In this document: positions 35,248 through 43,855 of the stretch, in pieces
How the letters are laid out: each line of letters opens with the position of its first letter
Numbering within the stretch: the first letter of the stretch is position 1
Assembly: GCF_018139625.1 (NCBI RefSeq)
Contig: NZ_JAGSOH010000011.1
Location: 1 to 64,000, forward strand
Length of the DNA: 64,000 nucleotides
Origin: Actinospica acidithermotolerans
Lineage (GTDB): Bacteria; Actinomycetota; Actinomycetes; Streptomycetales; Catenulisporaceae
Direction of reading: 5' to 3'
Position numbers and translations under genes: made by a program
The notes under the pieces: generated by a model
What the model was told of the DNA's origin: nothing
Database searches by the model: none
What the model saw: only the letters and a program-made list of their open reading frames with translations

Positions 35248-36135
35248 TCAGTCGGTCGCGCGAGCCTCCCGGTGCGGCAGCAGGGCGACGGCGGCTTCGA
35301 CGAATTCCCGGATGAGGGCGGTGGTGCGTCCGGCGGGCCAGGCCACCGCGACGTGGTTGGGGCTGAGATCCTCGACCGGGATCGTTTCGATGTCCGGCCT
35401 GGTGTAGAAGTTCGCGGTGGACGCGGGGATGACCGCGATGCCCTGGCCGCCCGCGACGAGTTCGAGCTTTTCCTCGACGCTGTTGATCGCCGGTACCGGG
35501 CGGCGCTCACCGGTGCGCAACTCCAGCGCGATGTCCCGCCATTCGGGGACGGCGTCCGGGTCCTGCAGCAGATGCTCGGCTGCGAGGTCGGCGACCTGGA
35601 CGGCCTCCTTCCCGGCGAGGCGGTGGCCCGAGGCGACCACGGCGAGGCGCGGCTCATCGTAGAGCGGCCTGATCTCCAGGCCCGCTGGGTCGATCGGGAG
35701 CCGGAGGATCCCGACGTCCGCGCGCCCGTCGTGCAGCACGTCGACCTGGTCGTGCCAGCCGGTGCGCAGCATCCGCACGTCGAGCCCGGGGTGGCGCTCG
35801 CGCAGCCGGCTGATGACGGGAGTCAGCGTGATCCCGGGCATGAACCCGATCGTGAAGCGGGCGACGCCCTCGCCCGCGGCGAGCACCCGCCGGAGCAACG
35901 CGTCCGCGTTCGCCAGCAGGGGTTTGGCGTCGCGGACGAGTTGCTCGCCGGCCGGGGTCAGCTCGGTGTGCCGGCGGTCGCGCATGAACAGTTCCGTACC
36001 CAACTCGCCTTCGAGCGCCCGGATCTGGCGGGAGAGCACCGGCTGCGCGATGTGCAGCCGTTCCGCGGCGCGCCCGAAGTGGAGCTCCTCGGCGACCGCG
36101 AGGAAGTAGCGAAGCTTGCGCAGGTCGACGTCCAT
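35248..36135 (-). CDS. LysR family transcriptional regulator
   Basis: A 295-residue full-length LysR protein. The N-terminal helix-turn-helix is [20 protein letters not shown], then HIAQPVLSRQIRALEGELG; the C-terminal effector domain begins FTIGFMPGITLTPVISRL. The ATG at 36135 follows GAGGAG. It is the downstream neighbour of the epimerase gene in the same direction, 122 bp away. It may regulate the epimerase or the SDR at 37391. The right end of the IS21 element lies about 210 bp beyond its stop. Confidence 0.88.
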   Translation of the reverse strand: MDVDLRKLRYFLAVAEELHFGRAAERLHIAQPVLSRQIRALEGELGTELFMRDRRHTELTPAGEQLVRDAKPLLANADALLRRVLAAGEGVARFTIGFMPGITLTPVISRLRERHPGLDVRMLRTGWHDQVDVLHDGRADVGILRLPIDPAGLEIRPLYDEPRLAVVASGHRLAGKEAVQVADLAAEHLLQDPDAVPEWRDIALELRTGERRPVPAINSVEEKLELVAGGQGIAVIPASTANFYTRPDIETIPVEDLSPNHVAVAWPAGRTTALIREFVEAAVALLPHREARATD

Positions 36136-36257
36136 GCGGCTCCTCGGAGGGGGTGCGGGTGGTCTGGATTTTCCGGGTGCTCCGTGCGCTCCGGCTTGCG
36201 CAGCTGCCCTGGTCGGTCCGGTCCGGCGGTCCCGGTCGGCGTTGACGATCTGTGTGC

Positions 36258-37115
36258 TCAGCGGCAGGAGAGATCGGCGAGCGGGTCGGCGTGCGTCGGC
36301 GCCCAGCCCAACTCGCGCCGGGCCTTGGCCGCGCTCAGGCGCTGGTCGAGCGCGAACGCGTCCGCGACGGGCCCCATCTGCGCGCGAGCCTGCTCGATCG
36401 TGATCGAGGCCGTCTTGCCCTCCAGTCCGGCACCGCGCGCCGCCGCCTCGGCGACCTGCTTCATCGTCGGGTGGCCCTCGCCGACTCCGATATAGACCGA
36501 TCCCGCCTTGCCCGATATCGCTGCGGCGTAGAGCGTGGCGACGTCGTCGACGTGCACGAGCGCCCACCGGTTCGCACCGTTGCCGATATACGGAATGGCA
36601 CCGTTCAGCTTACCGGGCGTGATGAAGAAGTGATCGATCAGCCGGTTGTCGCCGCCGTAGAGCAGCCCCGGCTGAACGATGACGGGACGGGCGCCATCGG
36701 CGGCCCGCGCCAGGACCGCGTCCTCGACCGGCCGTCGCCACGCCACCACGCTCGGCGGGTTCCACGGCGCGGTCTCGTCCGCCACGCCATCGGTGTCGCC
36801 GTAGACCCAACTGCCGCCGGTGTGCACGTAGGCCCCGGCCCCCGCGCCGTCCTGCATCGCCTCGGCCGCGGCGAGATCCATTTCCGGAGAATCGGCCTGC
36901 GCGAGATGGATCACCGCCTCGGCGCCGGCCGCCGCGTGGTTGAGCACGTCCAGGTCGGTCAGTGAGCCGCGTACCGCAGCCGCACCCGCTCCGGTCACGG
37001 CCTGCGCCGACTGCTCGCCGCGGGCCAGCGCCTGCACGACGTGGCCGCGCCGCACCAGTTCCGCGATCGTGGCCCGGCCGATGTAGCCGGATCCACCGGT
37101 CAGGAAAATCCTCAT
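36258..37115 (-). CDS. NAD-dependent epimerase/dehydratase family protein
   Basis: A 285-residue extended-type SDR. The Rossmann motif is FLTGGSGYIGRATIAELVRR at the N-terminus. The usual YxxxK is replaced: the corresponding region reads HTGGSWVYGDTDGV, with Tyr but no clear Lys four residues on, as in some atypical reductases. Related proteins act as NAD(P)-binding reductases or isomerases of unknown substrates. The ATG at 37115 follows GAGGGA. It is divergent from the SDR at 37391 across a 275-bp region holding a large foldback sequence. Confidence 0.8.
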   Translation of the reverse strand: MRIFLTGGSGYIGRATIAELVRRGHVVQALARGEQSAQAVTGAGAAAVRGSLTDLDVLNHAAAGAEAVIHLAQADSPEMDLAAAEAMQDGAGAGAYVHTGGSWVYGDTDGVADETAPWNPPSVVAWRRPVEDAVLARAADGARPVIVQPGLLYGGDNRLIDHFFITPGKLNGAIPYIGNGANRWALVHVDDVATLYAAAISGKAGSVYIGVGEGHPTMKQVAEAAARGAGLEGKTASITIEQARAQMGPVADAFALDQRLSAAKARRELGWAPTHADPLADLSCR

Positions 37116-37212
37116 GTCGTCCCTCGTCGTTCTCGGTCGTTGATCGTCGGCCCGCGGCGGCCCTCGTCGTCCACCGGGCTCGCGTCCAGCATGCGGCCTG
37201 ATCAACGGCACC

Positions 37213-37317
37213 GTCCAAGACCTGTTCCGCCCTTTGTGATACCCGCAGGGCATCACATGCGGCCTGAGCCGCGCTGATGCCGCGAGGGCACCACAGGGCG
37301 AGCAACAGGTCTTGGAC
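37213..37317. repeat. 105-bp foldback (near-perfect palindrome)
   Basis: GTCCAAGACCTGTT at 37213-37226 is exactly complementary to 37304-37317, and the pairing continues inward (GCCCT, GTG, GGCATCA blocks) to a centre GCGGC-CTGA-GCCGC at 37259-37272. The arms are about 50 bp with scattered mismatches. It lies between divergent genes, so it is not a terminator for either. It may be a small transposon derivative (MITE) or a regulatory cruciform. Confidence 0.75.
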
Positions 37318-37390
37318 AGCGGCCCACCGCCGGACCGAATGTGGAACCGACACCCGAAGCAACCTCTAACACCCCTCGGGAGGTATGACG

Positions 37391-38161
37391 ATGGCTCACG
37401 TCCTGATCACCGGATCCTCCGACGGCCTCGGCCTGATGGCCGGCCGCCTGCTGACCGACCAAGGCCACACGGTCACTCTGCACGCGCGCAACACCGAGCG
37501 GGCCGCACATGCCCGTGCGGCGCTGCCCGCCGCCGAAGACGTGCTGGTGGCAGACCTGCGCACGCTCGACGGGATCCGTGGGCTGGCCGACGCGGCCAAC
37601 GCGGCGGCCCGGTTCGACGCCGCGATCCACAATGCGGGCATCGGCTACCGCGAACCGCGCCGCGTCGAGACCGCCGATGGCCTGTCCGAACTGTTCACCG
37701 TGAATGTGCTCGCCCCCTACCTGCTGACCGCGCTCATGACGCGCCCCGGTCGGCTGGTCTACCTCAGCTCGGGCATGGCCCGTAGCGGAGATCCCGATCT
37801 GACCGATCCGCAGTGGACCCATCGGCGCTGGAACGGGGCACAGGCCTACAGCGACAGCAAGCTGTTCGACGTCCTGCTCGCCTTCGGTGTCGCACGGCGC
37901 TGGCCGGAGGTCAGCTCGAACTCCGTGGAGCCCGGGTGGGTGCCGACGAAGATGGGCGGTCCCGGCGCGCCGGACGACCTGGATCAGGGCCCGGTGACGC
38001 AGGCGTGGCTCGCCGTCAGCGATGACGAGGCCGCGAAGGTCACCGGCCGGCACTTCTACCACCGCCAGGAGCGTTCCGTCTCCGCCGAGGCGCGCGAGCC
38101 CGCGATCCAAGACGCCCTGCTCGACTACTGCGCCGAACTCACCGGTACCGCGATCAAGTAG
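37391..38161 (+). CDS. Short-chain dehydrogenase/reductase
   Basis: A 256-residue SDR. The cofactor motif is LITGSSDGLGLMAG near residue 6, NAG lies in AAIHNAGIGY, and the catalytic YxxxK is AYSDSKLFDV. It resembles SDRs related to retinol or protochlorophyllide reductases that act on unknown carbonyls. I chose the ATG at 37391 because GGGAGG at 37377-37382 is 8 bp away; the ATG at 37385 is too close. It is divergent from the epimerase gene. Confidence 0.87.
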   Translation: MAHVLITGSSDGLGLMAGRLLTDQGHTVTLHARNTERAAHARAALPAAEDVLVADLRTLDGIRGLADAANAAARFDAAIHNAGIGYREPRRVETADGLSELFTVNVLAPYLLTALMTRPGRLVYLSSGMARSGDPDLTDPQWTHRRWNGAQAYSDSKLFDVLLAFGVARRWPEVSSNSVEPGWVPTKMGGPGAPDDLDQGPVTQAWLAVSDDEAAKVTGRHFYHRQERSVSAEAREPAIQDALLDYCAELTGTAIK

Positions 38162-38220
38162 CTGAATCAGCAAGCGTGAATCAGGCAACTTAACACGCAT
38201 CAGATATCGGAGCACTCGTC

Positions 38221-38282
38221 ATGCCCAACGAAACTTTGATCACCGGCGGCCACGTCGTGACGCTCGACGATGCGTTCGGCCC
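38221..38282 (+). pseudogene. Start of a truncated amidohydrolase-like gene
   Basis: An ATG at 38221 with GGAG upstream encodes MPNETLITGGHVVTLDDAFG, typical of the opening beta-sandwich of amidohydrolases. After about 20 codons the sequence changes to the end of another gene on the opposite strand. Only the 5' stub remains. Confidence 0.5.
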
Positions 38283-38543
38283 CGGGTACTCCCCGAGGGG
38301 CTCGAAGCCCGCGGCGAGCATCTCCGCCCTTGCCGCAGCGGCATCGACCACGAGGCCCTTGCAGTGCTTGCAGCCCTTGCCCGCGCGTACGTTGCTCAGC
38401 GTCCGCTCAAGCTCTTCTTTGCAGGTCATGCACTTGACAAGCCACTTCCTGTCGACGCCCTGGTAGGAGCCGATGGGCTCGAAGCCTGCAGCCCGCATCT
38501 CATCCTCGGCCTGAGCATTCGTCAGCCTCACTCCCGCAGCCAT
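38283..38543 (-). pseudogene. Treble-clef/zinc-ribbon repeat protein fragment
   Basis: Reading leftward from the ATG at 38543, AGFEPIGSYQGVDRKWLVKC, MTCKEELERTLSNVRAGKGC and KHCKGLVVDAAAARAEMLAA, then a second unit starting AGFEPLGEYPG that is cut at 38283. One full CxxC...CxxC zinc module and the start of another are visible. Similar repeats occur in actinobacterial proteins of unknown function, some near mobile elements. No ribosome binding site is seen. Confidence 0.6.
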
Positions 38544-38621
38544 GGCCGCTAAGATAGGGAAGTCCACTGACACGTCGAGCGAATCTATACTCCCAAGGCT
38601 CGAGTGGCTTGAACCGAACCC

Positions 38622-38837
38622 ACCGTGGCGGCCCGATCCGACGTCACCGACCGTGACGCCGCCCGCGAGGTCCTGCTCCAGCTGTGCCTGGAGCACCCCG
38701 GGATCACCCAGGTGTGGGCCGACCAGGGCTACAGCGGCGAACTCGTCGCCTGGGCCAAGGACACCCTCGGACTGCTGCTGCGCATCTCGAAGAAACCCCC
38801 GGGCCAGGTCGGATTCAAGGCGGACAGGGAGTGCTGA
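38622..38837 (+). pseudogene. IS5-family transposase internal fragment
   Basis: VAARSDVTDRDAAREVLLQL, CLEHPGITQVWADQGYSGEL and VAWAKDTLGLLLRISKKPPG match the middle of DDE_Tnp_1 transposases, where the Asp of WADQGY is catalytic. The frame ends at 38837 before the Glu region (RWVVERSLAW). Both ends are missing. Confidence 0.7.
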
Positions 38838-38958
38838 GGTCTTCCTAGGACGATCAGGGACACCCACCGCGCTCAGATCCCGCCTACCGTCGGCCCTTGC
38901 GTCGAGGTGCTGCGCGGGCTGGGCCCGACGGCCGTGGACGTGCGGCGCATGACCACGA

Positions 38959-38974
38959 CCGTCCTTGAGGACGG
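38959..38974 (-). terminator. Hairpin after alcohol dehydrogenase gene
   Basis: CCGTCCT (38959-38965) and AGGACGG (38968-38974) form a 7-bp stem directly after the dehydrogenase stop at 38977. It would mark the end of the minus-strand biosynthetic run. Confidence 0.45.
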
Positions 38975-38976
38975 GC

Positions 38977-40014
38977 TCAGCCGCCGATCCGGACCACGGC
39001 GCGGCACGAGGTGGCGCCACCCGACCGGAGCCGGGCGAAGCTCTCCGGGAACTGCTCGAGCGAGATGACGTCGCCGAGCAGAAGGTCAGGCTTCTCCTCG
39101 CGCTCGACGACCCCGACCGCCTCCGGGATGGTGTTGCGGATCGTCCTGGACATCTTGATGGTCAGCGCCTTCTTCCTCGCCTCGGAGTGCGAGAGGGAAA
39201 GCGCGTCGTCCTCGGCGATCCCGACGACGATCACCTTTCCGCCGGCGGCGGTGAGCGTCGTGGCGTTGCCCAGGGACGACCTGGCCCCGGCGGCCTCGAA
39301 GTAGAGGTCGACCGGCCCGATGCCGGCGTCCAGCATCTCCCCCGCGATCTTCTCGGCGTTCTTGCCGGATGGGTCCACGACCAGGTCGGCGCCCAGCTTC
39401 AGGGCGACCTCCCGCCGATCGGCTCTCGGCTCCGCCACCACGAGGGGGTGGACGCCGGACTGCTTCAGCAGAAGCACCAGGCACGCGCCGATTCCGCCGC
39501 CGCCGGCGACGAACGCGCTCTGGCCGATGCGCGGCCGGCCGAGGCTCAGGGCGTGCAGGCCGACTGCGAGAGGCTCGACCAGTACGCCTCGAAGCGGCTG
39601 CGACAGCCGCACCGGGTGCAGATGGTCGACCGGGTACTTCACGTAGTCCTGGAGGAAGCCTCCGGCGGCACCGAACCCCGCGAAAATCGAGTGAGGGCAC
39701 AGATTGGGCTTGCCGCTCCGGCAGTACCCGCACTGCCCGCAGGGAATCCCCGGGTTGGCGACGACGAAGTCGCCTACCCGGGCGCGGTCCGACGCGCTGC
39801 CGACGGATATGACCTGGCCGACCATCTCGTGTCCGAGAACCATCGGTTCGGCGACCTTCGGCGTCGCGGCGGTGAAGCCCATGTCGGAGCCGCAGATACC
39901 GCAGTAGAGCACGCGCACCAGCGCCTCGGACGGAGCCAGCTCCTCGTCGAGGAGACCTACCTCGAGCTCGAAGCTGTCCTCACCGAGGTAGTTGACCTGC
40001 CGATTGGGCAACAT
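38977..40014 (-). CDS. Zinc-dependent alcohol dehydrogenase (MDR superfamily)
   Basis: A 345-residue medium-chain dehydrogenase. Catalytic zinc ligands are visible in YCGICGSDMGF and LGHEMVGQV; the structural-zinc region CGQCGYCRSGKPNLC is complete; the Rossmann motif is AFVAGGGGIGACLV. It is of the sorbitol/threonine dehydrogenase kind and should oxidise or reduce a polyol or amino alcohol. The ATG at 40014 follows GGGAGA. It is the last gene of the minus-strand run 38977-48430, but a 308-bp transposon-derived element separates it from the SDR upstream. Confidence 0.88.
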   Translation of the reverse strand: MLPNRQVNYLGEDSFELEVGLLDEELAPSEALVRVLYCGICGSDMGFTAATPKVAEPMVLGHEMVGQVISVGSASDRARVGDFVVANPGIPCGQCGYCRSGKPNLCPHSIFAGFGAAGGFLQDYVKYPVDHLHPVRLSQPLRGVLVEPLAVGLHALSLGRPRIGQSAFVAGGGGIGACLVLLLKQSGVHPLVVAEPRADRREVALKLGADLVVDPSGKNAEKIAGEMLDAGIGPVDLYFEAAGARSSLGNATTLTAAGGKVIVVGIAEDDALSLSHSEARKKALTIKMSRTIRNTIPEAVGVVEREEKPDLLLGDVISLEQFPESFARLRSGGATSCRAVVRIGG

Positions 40015-40036
40015 CGATTCTCCCAGCTGGAGGACT

Positions 40037-40344
40037 GATCGGGTTTCGTTGCGTGGGGGTGGCGAAGCTGTCGAGTCGCGGCGGGTGATCACGAAGGGTG
40101 TGTCCAGGCCGTATAAAGAAGCACGCCTCTGACCTGGACGTTCGCTACCGGCATCGACCTGGGCACCCTTCTGATTGCGCTCTCCGTGGAACTGACCGAC
40201 CGCATCGTGCCTTCGATGGAATCCGCCCCGGACCGCCCCGGGCGCCCGCCGGAGGTCACCGATGCCGACTCGTGTCTTCGTCCACGAGCCATCGGCCCGA
40301 CCAGCACCAGCGACCGCGCCACCCCTAGGCAACGAAACCCGATC
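40037..40344. mobile_element. 308-bp deletion derivative of an IS982-like element (MITE)
   Basis: The 28-bp ends 40037-40064 and 40317-40344 are inverted repeats with two mismatches, beginning GATCGGGTTTCGTTGC. Inside, on the plus strand, a stub reads TGIDLGTLLIALSVELTDRI and RPGRPPEVTDAD, which resembles the first 60 residues of IS982-type transposases; the rest is deleted. It fills almost all of the gap between two operon genes. It could be moved only by a transposase supplied in trans. Confidence 0.75.
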
Positions 40345-40350
40345 AATCGT

Positions 40351-41112
40351 CTAGGCGCTGAGGTAGCCGCCGTCGACCACGAGGGTCGTTCCGGTCATGT
40401 AGTCCGAGGCCGCCGAGACGAGGAACGCCACCGGGCCGACCATGTCCGCCACCGATCCCCACCGCCCGAGCGGAATCCGGGCGAGGAACGGCGCGCTGAG
40501 CGCCTCGTCGGTGATGAGCTGGTCGGTCATCTCCGTGTGGATGTAGCCGGGGGCAACCGCGTTGACGGTGATGCCGAAGGGCCCGAGCTCGGCGGCGAGC
40601 GCCTTCGTCAGACCCGCGACCGCGTGCTTCGAGGCGGTGTAGGCGATGCAGCGCCGGCCGCCCGTGATCGAGGTCAGCGAGGAGATGTTGATGATCTTCG
40701 CGCGCGCGTCGCGGGCCTTGCAGTTCTGCGCCATGAACTGGGCCAGCTTAAAGACGGCACTGGCATTGACATCAAGGACCTGGTTCCAGTCCTCCCAGGA
40801 GTAGTCCCACATCCACTCCCGGAGGTTGATCCCGGCGCAGTTGACGAGCACGTTCGGGCTGCCCCCGAGGGAGTCCTCCGCGAAGCGCCACAGCGCTTGC
40901 AGATCGTCTCGGACGATGCCCTCGAGGTCCATCCGGTACATCTTCGGGCCCGCGACGGTGTAGGTCCCGCTGGGCGCTTCGAGGCGGCTGTGGTACGTCG
41001 CCGCCACGGAGGCGCCCAGCTCGGCCAGGCCCCAGGCCAGTTCGGCGCCGATGCCGGATCCACCGCCGGTGACGATGATCCTGCTCGAGCGGATGTCGAA
41101 CAACTCGCGCAC
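40351..41112 (-). CDS. Short-chain dehydrogenase/reductase (classical)
   Basis: A 253-residue classical SDR: TGGGSGIGAELAWG near residue 15, NCAGINLREW near 90, catalytic YTASKHAVAGL near 155, and PGYIHTEMTDQL. It looks like gluconate/3-oxoacyl-type reductases, so it probably handles a polyol or beta-keto substrate. The start is a GTG at 41112 after AAGGGGG. It lies 12 bp downstream of the radical SAM gene, indicating one operon. Confidence 0.9.
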   Translation of the reverse strand: MRELFDIRSSRIIVTGGGSGIGAELAWGLAELGASVAATYHSRLEAPSGTYTVAGPKMYRMDLEGIVRDDLQALWRFAEDSLGGSPNVLVNCAGINLREWMWDYSWEDWNQVLDVNASAVFKLAQFMAQNCKARDARAKIINISSLTSITGGRRCIAYTASKHAVAGLTKALAAELGPFGITVNAVAPGYIHTEMTDQLITDEALSAPFLARIPLGRWGSVADMVGPVAFLVSAASDYMTGTTLVVDGGYLSA

Positions 41113-41124
41113 GCGCTGCCCCCT

Positions 41125-42132
41125 TCAGGACGTCTGTATCCGTGCGAAGAAATCCTCGGAGCGGATCGCGAAGGATTCGGAGCCGAACCGCTTCAGGTAC
41201 CCGGTGAAGATGTTCTCGACCTCGCTGCCGCTCATGTCCCTGGTCTCGTGCCCGTTCATGTTCGGGACGTTGCAGAAGCTGAGGTATCCCCCGGTCGAGA
41301 GCCGGAGCTGGTACAGGCCCTCCTGGCAGTAGAACGGGCACCCGTCGCACTCCGGCAGGCGCAGCGAGGTCGCGGCGCTCTTGGTGTAGGCGGTGAAGCC
41401 GTCGCGCGGGGACGTGCAGGACTCGATCGCAGCGCCGTACTCCTCGAAGAACCCGAACGTCGAGAACTCACCCCCGAGGTTCGCGGCGACGATGGCCTGG
41501 ACCTCCTTCGGGTCGACGTACTCTGAGAAGAAGTACTCCCGCGAGGCCGACTGATCCCGGTCGTAATAGTAGAGCAGCTCGAGGAACAGGATCTCCGGAA
41601 TCCCGAATGACCGGCATGTCTCGATGGCGAGCGGGATCTCGTCGATCTTCGACCGCACCGCGACCGTGTTGACCCGGATCTTCAGGAACTCCTGCGCCAT
41701 CCGCATGTTGTCCAGGACCTTGGGCAGGCGGTCCAGCCCCGTGCTCTCGGCGAAGCCCTCGCGGGTGAAGGAGGGGAGCGAGATCTTCAGGACGTTGAGT
41801 CCGGCCGAGGCCAGGTCGCGCACAAGGGCCGGACGCATGGTCACGCCGTTGGAGTTGATCTCCGGCACAGCGCCCAGTTCACGCACCTGCTCCACCAGCT
41901 TGGCGATGCCGCGGAAGAGCAGCGGCTCGCCGCCGGTGAACTGGACGTACTCTCCGCCGGTCGCCACGTAGGCCCTGAGCACCTTGAGCAGTTGCTCGCG
42001 CTCGAGGCTGGTGCCGAAGAGGTAATCCGGCTGGAAATTCTCCATCGCCTCCGGGGGACCACCGCAGAACTGGCAATGGAGCTGGCACTTTTCCGTGATC
42101 GATACGCGTAGCTTGGGCAGCCTCTTGATCAT
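41125..42132 (-). CDS. Radical SAM enzyme with C-terminal Cys cluster
   Basis: A 335-residue radical SAM protein. The CxxxCxxC motif binding the SAM [4Fe-4S] cluster is CQLHCQFC at residues 16-23; GGEPLLF follows near 65. The C-terminal region has further cysteines (PECDGCPFYCQEG near 260, SFCNVPN near 285), suggesting an auxiliary Fe-S cluster of SPASM or twitch type. It belongs broadly with MoaA-like enzymes. The ATG at 42132 follows GGGAG. The reaction is unknown; candidates include carbon-skeleton rearrangement, epimerisation or C-C bond formation on the cluster's product. Confidence 0.88.
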   Translation of the reverse strand: MIKRLPKLRVSITEKCQLHCQFCGGPPEAMENFQPDYLFGTSLEREQLLKVLRAYVATGGEYVQFTGGEPLLFRGIAKLVEQVRELGAVPEINSNGVTMRPALVRDLASAGLNVLKISLPSFTREGFAESTGLDRLPKVLDNMRMAQEFLKIRVNTVAVRSKIDEIPLAIETCRSFGIPEILFLELLYYYDRDQSASREYFFSEYVDPKEVQAIVAANLGGEFSTFGFFEEYGAAIESCTSPRDGFTAYTKSAATSLRLPECDGCPFYCQEGLYQLRLSTGGYLSFCNVPNMNGHETRDMSGSEVENIFTGYLKRFGSESFAIRSEDFFARIQTS

Positions 42133-42386
42133 GTCAACGACTCCCTTCTGGTTTCATTGTGAATATGGACTCTAACATGTGGTTCAATGAGTGTCTACCC
42201 TGAATTGCGTAGACTCTGCAAGACGGGATCATCATTCGGGGTTCAGTGGGTTGATTTCTCGCCCGATCCGGTCCATGCATTCTTTTTTCGGGTAGGAGTG
42301 ATCGTTGGGTGGCCGCCCGGCCTGGTTCTCGTGGATTTCCGGTTGTCTCGGCTGGACGTGATCGCGCTGGTCAGTTGGCCGGGCGG

Positions 42387-43811
42387 TCAGGCGAATACAG
42401 GAGTGGCGGCCGTGAGCAGTTTGTCGACCGGCTTTCTCACCAGCGCCAGATCCATTCTGTTGAACGCCGAGGAATACGCCCGGGCCGGTTCGCCAGCGAA
42501 GTAGCGCTCGAACAGGCTCTGCCGCCGGCCGAAGGACGAGCCGGTGAGTTCTCTGGCGATTGCGAACAACTGCACCCGGCTGAGACCTCCGATCGTCGCG
42601 CCTTGAAAATAGTGCTCGATAGTTTCCAGGACCTCTTCCTCCGCGTCCTCGACGGACGGCGTGAGCATCAGGCCGCCCGCTGCGATCTCCTCCAGCATGG
42701 TGAGCGCGGTCGGATAGAAGTCGTTGAAGTAGCGGAGCCCGGCGCTGATGGACCGGGACTGCGGCCGGACGGTGGGTCCGCTCGGCTCCGCGTGCGTGAT
42801 CGCGGTGGTCAGACAGGCCTCGGTGACGTCGAGCCAGGTGCTGATCCGGCCGAGCTTCTCGGTGATGTTCGGATATCCGGTGATCCCGATGGCCTGAGCC
42901 ACCGCCGTGCCGACGGCGAGCAGGAAGCGCCCCTTCACCAGCTGGCGCGTGAGCACCTGCTGTCCGACGTGCTCGAAGAATCCACACTCCGCCTTGAACT
43001 GGTTGCTCTTGTAGGGATCGGAGAAGATGAAGACCCGTTCCCAGGGAATCAGCACCCGGTCGAAGACCGCGACCGCGTCCATCTCATCGAACCGGCGGGC
43101 CAGTTGCCGGTCCGGGCCCGCGTACGAGCCGCGGCAGACGAACGAAAGGCCCTCGGTCCCGACCGGCACCGAGAACCCCAGGCCGAGATCGTAGTCGTCC
43201 TCGCGCAGGATGCGCCCGGCGCCCATCACGAGCAGTTCGTCGGCGAGCGGGGCCGACGTCGCCATCATCCGGGCACCGCTCACCCGCACGCCGTTCGAGT
43301 TCTCCCCGATGTACTGCAGTGCGATGGGACGCTCGCGGGTGACGAGGTCGCCCAACTCGCGGGAGCGGTCCGTCTGCGGGTTGGTGAAGCTGTGCGTGAC
43401 GAACAGGTTGCCGGACTTCACGTGCTCGTGGAACCTACGGACGTTGTCTGCGTATTCTCCGAACCAGTCGCTGTGCGCGTTCATCGCTGCCACCCACGTG
43501 TGCAGGTAGTCAGGACTTCGTCCGAGAAATCCGTAGGTGGCTTCCGCCAGAATCTCGTACGCACGGCCCCGTGCGCTCAGCGCGGCAGCGTCGACGGGTG
43601 GACGGAAGGCCGCGGGATAGCGCGTCGCCCCATCGTCGTACGCCAACTGCCCGGCCAGGTCCTCGCGCAGTTGCAGGTCGTACAGGGCACCGATCTCCAG
43701 CGCATTGCCCCGAAGGTGCTCGGAGCCGAGAACCCGGTCGACCAGCCGGCCGTTCAGCCAGATCCTCCGGTCGTCGTCGATGGCCGCGAAGTAGTCACGC
43801 GAATTCCTCAA
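42387..43811 (-). CDS. HpaB-family flavin-dependent monooxygenase
   Basis: A 474-residue enzyme of the 4-hydroxyphenylacetate 3-monooxygenase (HpaB) family, which uses free FADH2 to hydroxylate phenols or, in natural-product pathways, amines and carrier-bound aromatics. Recognisable pieces are the N-terminal SRDYFAAIDDDRRIWLNGRL, HSFTNPQTDRS (contacting flavin or substrate), RVLIPWERVFIF and the C-terminal RYFNDFYPTALTMLEEIA. The start is a TTG at 43811 with GGAGG just upstream. No flavin reductase (HpaC) is encoded nearby. It is separated from the radical SAM gene by 254 bp, so that gene may have its own promoter. Confidence 0.87.
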   Translation of the reverse strand: MRNSRDYFAAIDDDRRIWLNGRLVDRVLGSEHLRGNALEIGALYDLQLREDLAGQLAYDDGATRYPAAFRPPVDAAALSARGRAYEILAEATYGFLGRSPDYLHTWVAAMNAHSDWFGEYADNVRRFHEHVKSGNLFVTHSFTNPQTDRSRELGDLVTRERPIALQYIGENSNGVRVSGARMMATSAPLADELLVMGAGRILREDDYDLGLGFSVPVGTEGLSFVCRGSYAGPDRQLARRFDEMDAVAVFDRVLIPWERVFIFSDPYKSNQFKAECGFFEHVGQQVLTRQLVKGRFLLAVGTAVAQAIGITGYPNITEKLGRISTWLDVTEACLTTAITHAEPSGPTVRPQSRSISAGLRYFNDFYPTALTMLEEIAAGGLMLTPSVEDAEEEVLETIEHYFQGATIGGLSRVQLFAIARELTGSSFGRRQSLFERYFAGEPARAYSSAFNRMDLALVRKPVDKLLTAATPVFA

Positions 43812-43855
43812 TGCTCCTCCGTTCCGTCCTCAGCGGACAGGCTGATATGTGCGCG

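Noticed and set aside
42189-42216. Inverted repeat GAGTGTCTAC / GTAGACTC before the radical SAM gene
   Set aside because: The arms have unequal length and no second copy was found in the cluster; too weak to call an operator.
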